Origin: Ciona intestinalis
Taxonomy: Eukaryota > Chordata > Ascidiacea > Phlebobranchia > Cionidae
Length of the DNA stretch: 64,000 nucleotides
Assembly (NCBI RefSeq): GCF_000224145.3
Contig: NC_020169.2
Coordinates: forward strand, 4,546,957-4,610,956
Direction: 5' to 3'
Shown in pieces: positions 28,001 through 39,300 of this stretch (positions within the stretch are counted from its first letter, which is position 1; each line of letters begins with the position of its first letter). Below the pieces are notes generated by a model. The model did no database searches and had not been told where the DNA came from. It worked only from the letters and a program-made list of their open reading frames with translations. Position numbers and translations under genes: made by a program.

Positions 28001-28176
28001 GAAAATATGACCATTAGGTTTCCTATGGTTCCAATGACCACAAGTAAAGTCATATACACAGCTTCGACAACCCTTTGCGGTCCATATATACCACAGTATG
28101 GATTGTTGGGTTGCAAATCACACATTGTAAGATTCATAGTGCCATTTGTTACCAAGCTCAAGTTGTCAGCAGACAT
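25065..28176 (-). CDS. Class A GPCR, melatonin-receptor-like (6 exons)
   Basis: A seven-helix rhodopsin-family receptor of 352 residues. Exons (high-low): 28176-27928, 27689-27541, 27131-26997, 26803-26675, 26307-26103, 25256-25065. All phases agree. The N terminus has NLS, NGT and NLT glycosylation sequons. TM1 has GTIGNLMVIFSI, TM2 NIFIINLAVADIF, and TM3 ends AINRYWAVV. The E/DRY motif is therefore NRY, as in melatonin receptors. TM5 is in exon 4, TM6 has VVCWTPYGFV, and TM7 has NFIIYGTMNPVFRKGY. The NxxIY form in place of NPxxY, together with NRY, points to the melatonin/GPR50 branch or to ascidian relatives of it. The ligand is unknown. Upstream bases 28575-28756 are rich in CRE half-sites. 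Confidence 0.85.
25387..25568 (-). mobile_element. MITE-like element, reverse copy
   Basis: Starts TAGGCTGGGGGAAGATAGGA and ends GATGTCCCATCTTTCCCACC. The interior is in reverse order. It lies in a GPCR intron. Confidence 0.8.
26890..26946 (+). mobile_element. MITE-like element, 3' fragment
   Basis: Only one end remains: ACGAGAATA then GGTATTCCATCTTCCCC and CCTACT. It lies in a GPCR intron. Confidence 0.5.
27204..27380 (+). mobile_element. MITE-like element, forward copy, eroded end
   Basis: Starts TAGTTGGGGAAAGATGGAAC, has GGTAGTAAATA, then AACACTATCAGAATATT, and ends AAAGGTGTCCCATCTT. The last bases of the terminal repeat are missing. Confidence 0.75.
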
Positions 28177-28267
28177 GATTAATTGTTAAACTTGTTAAAA
28201 TTTTGTAAAATTTTAAATCTGTAAAAAATGATTAAAGTTATAAAAAGCACGCTTTTAGTTAGATGGA

Positions 28268-28464
28268 TGTAGTGGGGGCTGGAGTAGAACGGTCCACGTT
28301 TTTTTCTATACTATTGTCTCATTTGTTAGTAAACAAAAAAAAATTTACTAAAACTAATGAGTTCATTAATTATAAAACTGTATTCTCACGACTCTAAAAA
28401 AGCGTTTTTTTCTTGTTAAACTCGATTATAAGTAATATATCCTAATCTCCATCTTGCCCCACAG
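28268..28464 (+). mobile_element. MITE-like element, diverged forward copy
   Basis: TGTAGTGGGGGCTGGAG, then TTAGTAAACAAAAAA, and a terminal CCATCTTGCCCCAC. Clearly the same layout but the most diverged copy seen. Confidence 0.5.
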
Positions 28465-28574
28465 TTAAAACCCCGCAGTTAATCTCCATCTTGTACCAAC
28501 ACAAAAAGGCTAAATATCCGCTTAGAAACCAGTAAATGACTGTGCTGCGAAGTTTCCAAAATTCTCACAGGATG

Positions 28575-28756
28575 TGACGTAATGATTCTCGCGATACGTC
28601 ACGATTAATACCGGAAGTGTGTTATTGGTCAGAGAAAGAAAGTAAATTATTACGTCATAAAATAACCGGATGTTACGGACTTTCTTACTCAAATAAACAA
28701 GAAATGACGTGTGTGTTTAGACTGAAGCAAAACAAAGATGACGTCATTTATGACGT
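28575..28756 (-). promoter_or_regulatory. CRE-rich promoter region of the GPCR
   Basis: Six TGACGT cores lie within about 180 bases, 400-580 bases upstream of the GPCR start: at 28575-28580, 28595-28601 (as TACGTCA), 28650-28657 (as TTACGTCA), 28705-28710, 28739-28746 (the full palindrome TGACGTCA) and 28751-28756. An ETS-type CCGGAAGT sits at 28611-28618 and a CCAAT-type ATTGG at 28623-28627. Such clusters bind CREB/ATF proteins in animals. That this drives the GPCR is inferred from position only. Confidence 0.55.
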
Positions 28757-31455
28757 ATTTGACTAAAATTTAATTAAAGTTTTAGAAAAAATCAATTTTC
28801 GTTTGCGATTGATTTTTATAGTTGTATATTTTTGATCATTAGGTTTGTCGATTTTTTTTTCTAATGTCACATTCAATATTAACATTTCTGATTTTAAACC
28901 ATTTATTTTCATAAAAACTTTTGACGGTGAAATTATTTTGAGTTTATATTACATTATTTATATTCATACAATTAATATGTGACAGCAACATTATTAAAAT
29001 TACGTCAGCTTTTTAAAGCGCCGTTCAGCTAAAGCTTGCAAGTGCATTGTATACCTTGAATCGAATTTTGAATTGAATGACATGTATTTATCCTCGCGTG
29101 GCGGGCCAACGTCAGTCATTATAACACCGGTGTCTTATTTCATACGCCTCGTGCTAGGGCCTACTAAAGGTGCTAAAGCTATCTTATAAGCTATACACGT
29201 CAGTTACCACATATTGTAACGGAGAATTTACAGTTTTATAAGCGAACACCAAAATCTTAAATCTTGCAAATGATTAGGCATAAGATGTTAAGTGTATACA
29301 AGACTAAATGTACCGGTACGATAAAATATACACCTCGTGCATTAAATTAAAAATCCTATATGCAGCATATAGGAAATTGTCTCTGAACATCGAAACATAA
29401 TACAGTATATCAAATATTTATAAAGTATACGGCTGCCCGTGTACGATTGAGTCTGACAAAAAATAAACAAACAAAACTACCTAAAATTTGTTAAAACAAT
29501 ATATAAGTTAGATTACACATGCACTAAAACCTAAAAAAACTACGAATGCTGGCTAGTTTGTCTGTCTTAATACACATTCTCGACGCTTATATTGCTCTGT
29601 TGACATTTAAATTCCTTGATACGACAATAGCAATCACAGTGTAGCTAAATTCATGGTCGACCTTCTGGTTCTATGCGTATTTTAACAGCTGTCGTATTGT
29701 TGCTATTATAAACTTCCCTGAAATAATGAAACTCGCCAGGAATTACTTCCCTCTAAGCTACATTATACTAAATTTAACAAATAACAGTCAAAACTGCGCT
29801 GATAAAAATGTTATCTTGAAACTTGTTATATTTGCAAATATATAAAGCGACTTCGTCAGGCTTGGTGAAAGTCTATAAGACAGTAACTTTGCAAAGTTTG
29901 GCGACGATGGTGTTTGCAGTCAAACGAACGTCTTCGCGCTGTTTACAGTTTACATTATGCGTTTATCAGTTAGCTAAAGAATTTGGCGCAAAAATTTGAA
30001 GTAAATGATCTGAACAACTCTTGCAGATAAATTGAAGTTTTTTTCACACCTAATCAATCTGCCGCTCGCAAGTCTGAATTTCGAATCAATGGCTGCGCTC
30101 TATATGGTTAGTTCATCCGCTCTATTGTAAAACCTGCGATATAATTCTTTGGATAACCTTCAGTAGTATATACGGGAAAATCTTTTATAGAGTGACGTAG
30201 CGGAAGAAGTGAAATGACGATACGACCAGCTTCTGTCGTGTTCTGCATAATATTTAAACCATGCCAGCTTGTTTTACACGATTCGTATCTCTTTAAGTAA
30301 AACGGATGCGCTAGTTTTTTCCTTATGGCCACTGCACGGGAAGTGCTATTTACCCTTTTTACTCCATGTTTTTTGTTTGGTATAGTTGTTAATATATGTT
30401 ACTTTAGGTGATTTTTAACCTTTTTTTCAGTTTTATTTCAACCAGTGTATAGTTGTCAATCAATATGGTCACAACTCTATTTACTTCCTGCTGTCTAAAA
30501 GAACGCCACATTATTTATAAGTGTTGGAATTTCTCTCTGAAAAAAATCAATCAAGAAATACTCGATTTTACTAACATGATCCGAACAGCCAAATTATTAT
30601 TTTTTCACTTTCATTTTCCCCTTTTAAACCAAGCCAAACCTTTTTTAAATATTTATGAACATAAAATTAAATATCTAATGCTTATTTCGTTGTACAACCC
30701 GCTGGCGACATAACGTATATATTCGTTTAGTTTAAATTCTGTATTAATCAAACAACCAGCGCGAAGCAGCGAAAATCGATACTTGTTACGAATTTCTTGA
30801 ATGAAATAATGTAACTTATTTATGTTTGCGTGGCGCAGTAACGACAGTTGTTATAACACGGCTGTTTTATTTTATACAAGTTTAGAACCGTTAGACGGAG
30901 CTACAGAGCGAACAATCTGGTGACGTAAACGATTTTTAAAATTCGGCGCGAAATTTTCTCAGTTGCTAAATACGAATCTGGCCGTGATACAACGAAACTT
31001 TAGTTACGCGCTGCTTTACACTGCTGTCTGCAAAATAAAAGTTTACACCTTTGTGTCCATTCAATTTATTAGACGGTTATAAACTAACTTTTAATAAATC
31101 AGCACCAAGGGTCAAAACTTTCACCAAAATACAAGAGTATTTGGTGTGTGAGCTTACGCAATGCAATATTAACAGGAACCGCGGAATTGGGACAGTGCAA
31201 TATATTTCTCGTGTATACATTATATAGTACGTTGGGAAATCTGGATTTATATAACCATATCCTCACGACTCTAAAAGGTCGTTGTTAAATGCACGATTAC
31301 AAAATATGTGATATTATCTGCTAACGGTATCTTACCTTATCAGTACTGTGGTAAACTAAACTCTAAAGATCACTTCAAAAACCATTCGTAACAATGTATA
31401 TATCCGATATGTCTTGATGCAAACGCAAAGCGGACCATATATATATGTGTATATA

Positions 31456-31643
31456 TAGTAGGGTGGGGAAAACGGGACACTTTTAGCACATAATATATAA
31501 ATCTCCTGATCGTGTTTTAAACAATTAATAACTGTCTACGGGGTTCGTAGGGTTGCGAATTTATAATTATTTGAATGTTCTTTGTTTACTACCAAATATG
31601 AAAATAGAATGAAGAGGTGTCCCATCTTCCCCCACCCTACTTT
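31456..31643 (-). mobile_element. MITE-like element, reverse copy
   Basis: TAGTAGGGTGGGGAAAACGG to GTGTCCCATCTTCCCCCACC; interior reversed. Flanking TATATA on one side, and a TATATG-rich tract. Confidence 0.85.
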
Positions 31644-32275
31644 ATGTACGTTTCAACGCGAATAGTCAGGATGGAAAGTTTGCTCTGCCGAGCGCTCAAC
31701 TCCTATTTTGTCACTCAGTTTAACGGAGATGGATTTACTCTGAAAGTTGAACCGTAACGACAGGGAGTGTTTTTCCGTAGCCACTGTACCGTGACCACGC
31801 TGTTGGTCGCTTGAGCGGCTTTCTTCGTGTCCTATTTTTACCGCGACCCTATTACTGGAACCCCTGCGGCTTATACACTTTATGAGGATAAAATTTATTG
31901 CTTTATAGTCTTTGATTCTTTTCGTAACTACATTATATGATGTCGCGTGTTTTAATAGCGCAGTATACAAAAACATGTAATTTGCTCCGAAAATGCAGTT
32001 TGCAAAACTTGATTTTATTTTTTTGTTTAGACCGGTTTCTTGTCAAAGTTAAAATCTGTTTGTGGTAAATATAAATTAAGCGCAACGTCTTTCAGTGCGC
32101 ATGTTAATTTTTTCTGGCGTGTGGCCAAAATAAACAGAGTTCAGATAAAACGCCATCAATTTTCTTTTGCAGAATCCAATGCCGAGCCTGGTACACTGAG
32201 ACTAGACTTCCGTTGAAGAACTGAAGAATCGAAGACAAGTTTACGGCTGAGCACTGCGTGCAAAGCGCGAACAAC

Positions 32276-35200
32276 ATGGGGCGAGAGCTATCCAAGAAGA
32301 ACAGTAAGCACAATCGCCACGAAGACTATAGTTTCGCTCCAGGCCATAGCGAACCAATGAAGCAGAGCTGTCCCGATTCAACGCGCGTCGGTGTTTCAAA
32401 ACAAGCGTAGCGAGACTCTATTCAGTTGTGTTTGTTAAACAGAACTAAAGGATAATGATATCCAAGCTTTTGTTAAAATACAAGAGGAACAGCCTTTTGT
32501 AACGATAGGCAGCGTTAAGTTAACACGATAGTTTTAATTGTGGTTTGCATTGATATGTGCAATTAAAAACACGCTACAGTTGTTTTGCATTTAAAAATGC
32601 TAACAGCAGTGTTGGCGCCTAGTTAATGTTACCAAATTTTACAGAGTAAGCAAAAAGGCAAGTTCATGCAGTTTCTTTTAGGTCGGTTCAAAAAATATAC
32701 AATTACAACAAATATAACAACACGTCATTTCGTGTTAGAACACCAGTGGAAATATCGGAGTACGGAAGTTGTATTTGAGTGACAGTTCATAAGCTACACT
32801 TTAAGTAGAATTGATTAGCACATTTTTGGGCATTGCAGAAACTTGGTGGTCGCGTTTCTAATACCAGATACTTTTGATGTTTATTTCCCTGTGGGAAACT
32901 TAAACGTTTCTATATGAGGGTTATTGTGTTTTGCGGTAAATCCATGCACCTTATGTCTACTGTCAAGTTACGAGTATATTGTAGGGGTTTAATTATTAGC
33001 TTATTTTTAGCAATTAGTTGTATAGCGCTGATTCCGTTACCGTTTTTCATTTTTCATTGCATTTATATATCAAGTATCTCCAGTAACGTAACAGCAATGT
33101 TGCTGACTGTGTGAGGCATACACGACTTCTAACTTTCGCGGGCTTAGTTCAGGAATGCGGGGAATTGTCTCCTGAGATTACTATGGCATATACAGTGAAG
33201 AGAGAGCTGGAGATAACCGGCAAGATCTTTAAGCATTTCTCCCGCCGGCATTTGTACATAGTGAGTCATTGAAACTTTAACTAACGCGTTGTTCTTTCTA
33301 TTTAAACAGCTACGAACGACCGGGGTGTAACTTTTTGTGTTGCGAAATCGTGTATACGTGTCAGGGCCTTTAAATTTACGGACTTAGTAATTTAATGTTA
33401 TGAGTGCTGTAAGTTTTATTACTTCATTATTTTACGAAGACTTCTATTTAATATTACAGCATGATGAGCGCGTGTTCATGTTTATGAGAAAGTAAGGTGA
33501 TATAGGCTATAGGTTTTAAGATAATCAAGCTAATTGAATATAATGGGACAGGGGTTAAAACAGTGATCGATACAGCATGGTTTACGAAGTCTATTCTTTT
33601 AGCGCGTACATAACAAGTGCATTATGCCAATTTATTTGGGCTGACTTTTCATGCACCCATCGTTGGCTCACATGACCTAACTATCAAGTTACATATTTTA
33701 AAAGAGGTTTATTCACTGGGTTGAGGTGTAATACATTAAAGACAAAGTTGTTGAAACTAAGAAGTACAATGTGCGTGGATCAAGTTATTGCTTTTGTACG
33801 GCCGATATGGTTGGTAAACTGATAGTGGGTTTACTATATCGTTGTATACACACAGCGCACCATACAGAAGTTGTATAGCAGAACTATTAAATAACGTATG
33901 ACCTCGAGGTCTTTGATTCCTTTCTACAAATTTAGAAAACAAGTTTTATTCGTGTTGACTTTACCGATAGTGTTGTATTTGCTTTCGAGGTTTATGCAAA
34001 TTTCCGCGAGGCTGTAAACAAGATAGGAGTTGGAGTTTCTTAGAGTCTTATCTGGTTACATGTTTTAGGGAACTCCTGGAGTGTTCATTAAGCAAAGTCA
34101 GCGAATTCGAGTTGTTTTGAAGCTAGTTAACACGAAAAGTAAACATAAGAGGAGACCTTTGCAAACTGAAACTAATAGCTGAGATTGTAACTTAATGCTC
34201 ACCTCTTAAAGTTTATACTTTATAACATACAATACATTTATTCTTGCCTTTTAGTTGTATATACACGATATATTTTATTTATCTCCACCAATGCAATAAC
34301 TAGAGACATGTATACTTATTTAAAATTATTTAAGCTATCGGATTTAAACGCCAGTCGTTAGCATGGTATATTGGGAACTAAGGTCGGATTAGTATAGAAC
34401 ACAAATAAACAAATGAAAAAGTTGCAAAACGACAACAACTAAATACACCTTGTACCCAATATAAAAACGTATTGGAAAAAATGTGGCCGTTATAACAAAG
34501 CATATGCTTATTATATAACGAAGAAATTGCGGTCGTATGAATGGACTATATAAGTTACATTCACGCCTAGACGTGTAACTTGGTTTGTAGCCTGAGTTCT
34601 ATTGAACCAATAGGATTTGGGGTAGCCATTAAATGCTATAATTATGCGGCAACTTGTGTGTTTCGCTGAACGCTGGGGGAATAACAAAGGGTATATGGGT
34701 AGTCATAAAGTTTAAGCAGCACTGCTGTAGTCGTAAGCGTGATTTGGCGAATATCCACGTTCGGACTTGTCACTACTTCAGTTAAAAGATTAATCTCGTC
34801 TCATTGTGTGTTAGACAAACTTTGCAAGGAGATAATACTCGTGCGTACAAACAAAAGACGAAGCTTTATCTGTGCAAACAAAGCAACCCCGTGCTAAGTC
34901 GCGAACGCTCGTCGTCCTAAGTGGTTTTAACAGCGATATACAAGTGAGCTATGACGCTTAATTTGACCAGCTTTGATGATAATAGTGGTTCGTATTTAAT
35001 AATGATAAAGTCACACACTTAATTCTAACTTTCAGAAAACGTTATGTCTCTGAGTCATATAGTAGGGTGGGGGAAGATGAGACACCCTTCATTCTATTTT
35101 TTCGTCCCATTTGGTAGTAAAGAAAGAACACTCAAAGAATTATAAAACCTTATCCTCACGACTCTCATAGACCGTTGTTAATTCTTTAAACGCGATTATA

Positions 35201-35601
35201 ATATATAGGATATTCGTATAATATGTGGTATAGGTATCATCCTGTCTTTTGCCACTCTACTACTATATATATACATATATATATATGTATATATGTGTGT
35301 GCGGAGTTTACACGTCATAAGAGTACGGGACTACGAGTCATCATTATATTGCTTTGGATTTACACGAAACTCTCATAAATTGTTCCTGTTTAAATAATAC
35401 ATCCAAATTCATGGTACATTTAATTAAATTTTCTCAATTGAACGTTTTCTCTTCACCCTTTGCTACCAAAATATCTCGCGTAAGTTGACTAAGTAGGCTA
35501 AGCGGAGATAATACGCCGAACAATTAATACTGTTGGCCAACAATTCATTTCGCTAATTCCGCTTTCGTACAGAAAACAATGTTTTTCGAAAAGGAGAACA
35601 G
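32276..35601 (+). CDS. Candidate 5' exons of an unrecognised, possibly N-myristoylated protein
   Basis: Three short exons join in phase: 32276-32303 (start MGRELSKKN, donor GTAAGC), 33148-33260 (QECGELSPEITMAYTVKREL, then EITGKIFKHFSRRHLYI, donor GTGAGT) and 33460-33491 (HDERVFMFMRK, donor GTAAGG). A possible fourth at 35573-35601 (NNVFRKGEQ) also fits the phase. MGxxxS followed by two lysines fits an N-myristoylation signal with a basic patch. I do not recognise the protein, and no downstream exon was found before the semaphorin begins. It could be a gene nested with or overlapping the semaphorin, upstream exons of another transcript, or chance. Conserved phase and three good donors are the only support. 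Confidence 0.28.
35060..35264 (+). mobile_element. MITE-like element, forward copy
   Basis: TAGTAGGGTGGGGGAAGATG at the left; interior forward (GGTAGTAAAGAAAG, CCTCACGACTCTCATAG); right end eroded (TTTTGCCACTCTAC). An AT-rich microsatellite follows. Confidence 0.8.
35266..35302. repeat. AT/GT microsatellite
   Basis: Alternating TA/CA/GT runs directly after a MITE copy. Simple repeat. Confidence 0.7.
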
Positions 35602-35649
35602 GTACTTTACACTTTTAGTATACTGCTGGCAACAATGACGTGTTTATAC

Positions 35650-35833
35650 AGTAGGCTGGGGTAAAATGGGACACCTCTTTTCGTCTTATATGGTAGTAAA
35701 CAAAGATTTTAACAGTAGTCTATATGGGAGTCGAGATGATACGGTTTTATAATTCTTTGAACGTTCTTTATTTACTACCAAATGGGGAAAGAAATGGGAT
35801 AGAAAGGTGCCCCATCTCACCCAGCACCCTGCT
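35650..35833. mobile_element. MITE-like element, chimeric (two inverted halves)
   Basis: The left half is in forward order (GGTAGTAAACAAAG) and the right half in reverse order (ATTCTTTGAACGTTC, TTTACTACCAAAT). The internal landmark therefore occurs twice, facing each other, between normal terminal repeats. Confidence 0.7.
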
Positions 35834-36310
35834 TTATATTTATGGATGTGGTTTCTCTGGACAGCATGCTTGCATAACATTCGAGAAGAACTAAACAGGG
35901 AAGTTGCGGCACGCGTCAACATATCAGTTCCCGGTTCCTGCTTTGCTGTAGTTAATTTAGTTAGAGTCGGAAGTTTAAACCAATGTCCCGGAGGCGTTCT
36001 GCAGTCTGAACCAAACAGAAAAACAAGAACAGTTTATTACCGGAACGAAACTCCCCGGTTCCTGAAAACGAACAAACAGTTCTGCGAACATTTTAAAAGC
36101 AAATAACGTGGTGTATGCAAAGTAGTGGAAAAAGTTGGAGGGTAGGGAACTAATATAATTCCTGGACTATAACATTTTAAATGGGATAAAAATAATTTTG
36201 TATTTTTTCTAGATTATTATGCGTTAGCTGTGTGTTACGTTTAATTTGTAAAATATGTTGAAAGAATCGGAATGAAAACTTTTTAGTGTAAAGTCAAGAA
36301 ATAAGCAGCC

Positions 36311-39300
36311 ATGGTTTACAAAGTGGTTACTCTCAAGTCTATGCTGGTGTGGCTCCAGTTTTACATGAATGTGATTGCATCTATACCTGAAAATATATCA
36401 CCCACCAGCGTCTACAGTCGAAAAAGTAAGTACCTTTTAACCATTAGTTATATAGTAGGGTGGGGGAAGATGGGACATCGTATTACTCTATTTTCTCGTC
36501 AAATTTGATAGTAAACAAAGAAAATTCAAATAATTGTAAAACCGTATTCTTACGACTACTATAGTCCGTTGTTAATTGTTTAAAACACGGTCAGAATATT
36601 TGAATACTTTGTGCTAAAGGTGTCCTATCTTCCTCTACCCAACGTCGCCCCTACCCTACTATATATTCATAGAACGTGTCCGCTATTGAGAAATTCTCCA
36701 CAACGTGTTAAACCACGAACCCCAAACTGCAAACTTTGATGATTGGCACCGCGAATATATCCACGTTTATTTAAAAATTCGAAATAGCTTACAAAGTAAA
36801 TTTCTCCTACACGCATGATCACATATAGCCAACCGAGATTTTCCCAAAGCGTATATTCTATCATTTATATCTTACCCTTGTAATCTAAGTATAATAATAA
36901 AAGTGTTTACCAAAGTTTCTTTAAAGTTTAGTTGCCCGAAAACTTATTTGTGTCGCGAAGCGCCGGGGGCCGAAAAACATCTCATTATAGACGTGCGTGA
37001 TTAAAACAGACACTGTATCAATTCAAAATAAATCCTGTAATTACTTAGCTGTAATACGCAGGCTTTCAATCCTTAACTGATTTAATTTTAAAGCCCCTTC
37101 ATGTTTTTGAAACCAGCTGTTCCGAACAAAGTTGATTTAATTGAATTATAATTCAAAATTACACTTTATTCCGTATCGTAGTAATAATTATTTAGTACAA
37201 TCACAAAGGGTTTATAATGTACTGTATTTATTGCTGTTACAGGATGTAATCTTACAATTATTACCTTTATAATTAGTTTAAATTAAACCACTGATTGCAG
37301 CTTAAACCCTAAAGACCGATATAGAACATTATGTATATTGCTACGGTTATTGCGGTGGATATAATTTTGCAGGTGGAGTTACATAGGCAATCGTAGACTT
37401 ATAACATGGCTTACTGTACTACAGTAGTGTACTATATAGTAGGCTGGGGAAAGATGGGTCATCTTTTCATTCTATTTCCATGTTCCATTTGGTAGTAAGC
37501 AAAAAAACAATCAAAAAATTATAAAACTATATCCTCACGACCCCCATAGACCGATGTTAATTGTTTAAAACACGATCAGAATGCTGGGATATTATGTGCT
37601 AAAGGTGTCCCATCTTCCCTCACCCTACTATAATATACGGTAATTAATACAGTAGTATAATAAGCAGGGAGGTATTAATATTAACGATACAAACCTAAAA
37701 CACTAAACTTGTGAAAAATAAATCCCATATTAAAACAAAAGCGTTAGATCACATTGGTGTATTTATACTATCGTATTCATCACGCCTATATCGGCTATGA
37801 CTTGTTGCGGTTACATTCGTGATATTTTCAGGTAAATCTTACTCCTAAAATATAAATGCCAAAGGTGTTTTGACGAAAAATTAGCAAACATTTCAAAACG
37901 AGACACCTATTTTCGCGAGGCCGGTTTGTCGTGCATGAAAACTCGTCTGTATATGATTTACTTGGCTGTTTATTCCTCGGGGCAAAGCATATGAAACCCA
38001 TTTTCAGTCATTTTTATCCACGCTGAATCAAGATAACATCAGTGTTTTGCATGCGCCTAACTCCGTATAATGGGAAAATTGTATTAATATCAGCTTTTAT
38101 TAAAAACTGTGGTACATAAATGCGTAGTTTAAATCTAAACTTTGCCGCAAAAAGTGCGCGAAAAAAATGTCCAGAAAGAAAGAAGTTATCGGTATAAACG
38201 CGATTTATAATTGAAAACCCAATGTATTTAATGGCGCACGGGGGCCTTTTTACAATGTGCGTAGGCCTATATATTGATTAGCGCAAATATAGCATGTGTT
38301 AAAGTAATACATAGATACGTAATCACGTTTTTAAAATGTTAAATAAACCACCAAACTTTCTAAAAGTAACTTTTGGTCTCGGACACCAAAGTTGTAACAT
38401 GGGGGTTTACAGTTGCTGACAAGCAAGCTTAAAACTGGGAAAGTTTTTTCATTTACTGTAAACAGTTAAAAACATGAGGTATATAAACTAAATTTCGGAG
38501 ACTAAGTGCATTAAAATATAAGATATTAAATCTATCAGATTTGAAACTTATCTTCGCGACATTATTGTAATAAGAAGAAGAAATATCAACGATTTAGATT
38601 TTTATCAATAAAATTATGTTTTAGGGGTACGAATAAAGTCGTTTTACACGAATCATGAATTGATACTTTTGTATTTATGTGTGTCATGTACTATGTGTAT
38701 GGCTAGACGTTATAATCGATTAGATTTAACTTGCTGGTTCAAAATTGGGTGTTTTTGTTCAAGTTTGGCTTATTTGTAGCCTGGTGCTGCTCAACCGTCA
38801 ATTAACTGGAAATTGTCCAACAGTGAAAGTTTCCGGGCTTTTAATTTGGTAAACACTGCGAGTGCTGTACTTGTTGATAAAAAACATCAACGGTCTGTTG
38901 TGACTTTTGTAGCCAGCTTCCGTAGCCCACAAGCGTCCTGTATAATATCAGGTTTAACACCAGACACTGGGCCGTCTACGCACTAGACAGCAGACCCATT
39001 CTCGACTGCCGGTTAAAACTTTTAGGGCTAGGCCAAAGTTTTGCTACTTTACAAATTTCTGGACTGCTGTAGTCGAATTTTGGGGCTACGCAAAGTCTCT
39101 AAAAATTGCATCGTTAAAAAAAGTTTACTTTTTAAGGAGAACAAACCATGAAAACATGATTCACTTTACAGGCATCAGACATAACTTTAAAATGTTGTCA
39201 AACGTTGTATCATGCGGTAGAAAACGTATAAAGCAACAACACCTACGGAAAATTTCACATTTTTAGTCGATATTAAACACATACCACGAAAAACATGATT

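Larger units (their letters stand above)
28757..36310. other. Long, mostly non-coding region
   Basis: About 7.5 kb between the GPCR promoter and the first semaphorin coding exon. It holds MITE copies at 31456, 35060 and 35650, an AT/GT microsatellite near 35266-35302, and candidate exons of an unrecognised gene (listed separately). The open frame at 35845-36106 just before the semaphorin start may be its 5' leader, but it carries no recognisable domain. Confidence 0.5.

Noticed and set aside
35807-36106. 99-codon frame before the semaphorin as its N-terminal exon
   Set aside because: It begins inside a MITE, carries no motif, and the semaphorin has its own start and signal peptide at 36311.
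36667-36864. 65-codon minus-strand frame
   Set aside because: Directly abuts a MITE, lies within the semaphorin intron, and shows no domain or codon signal.
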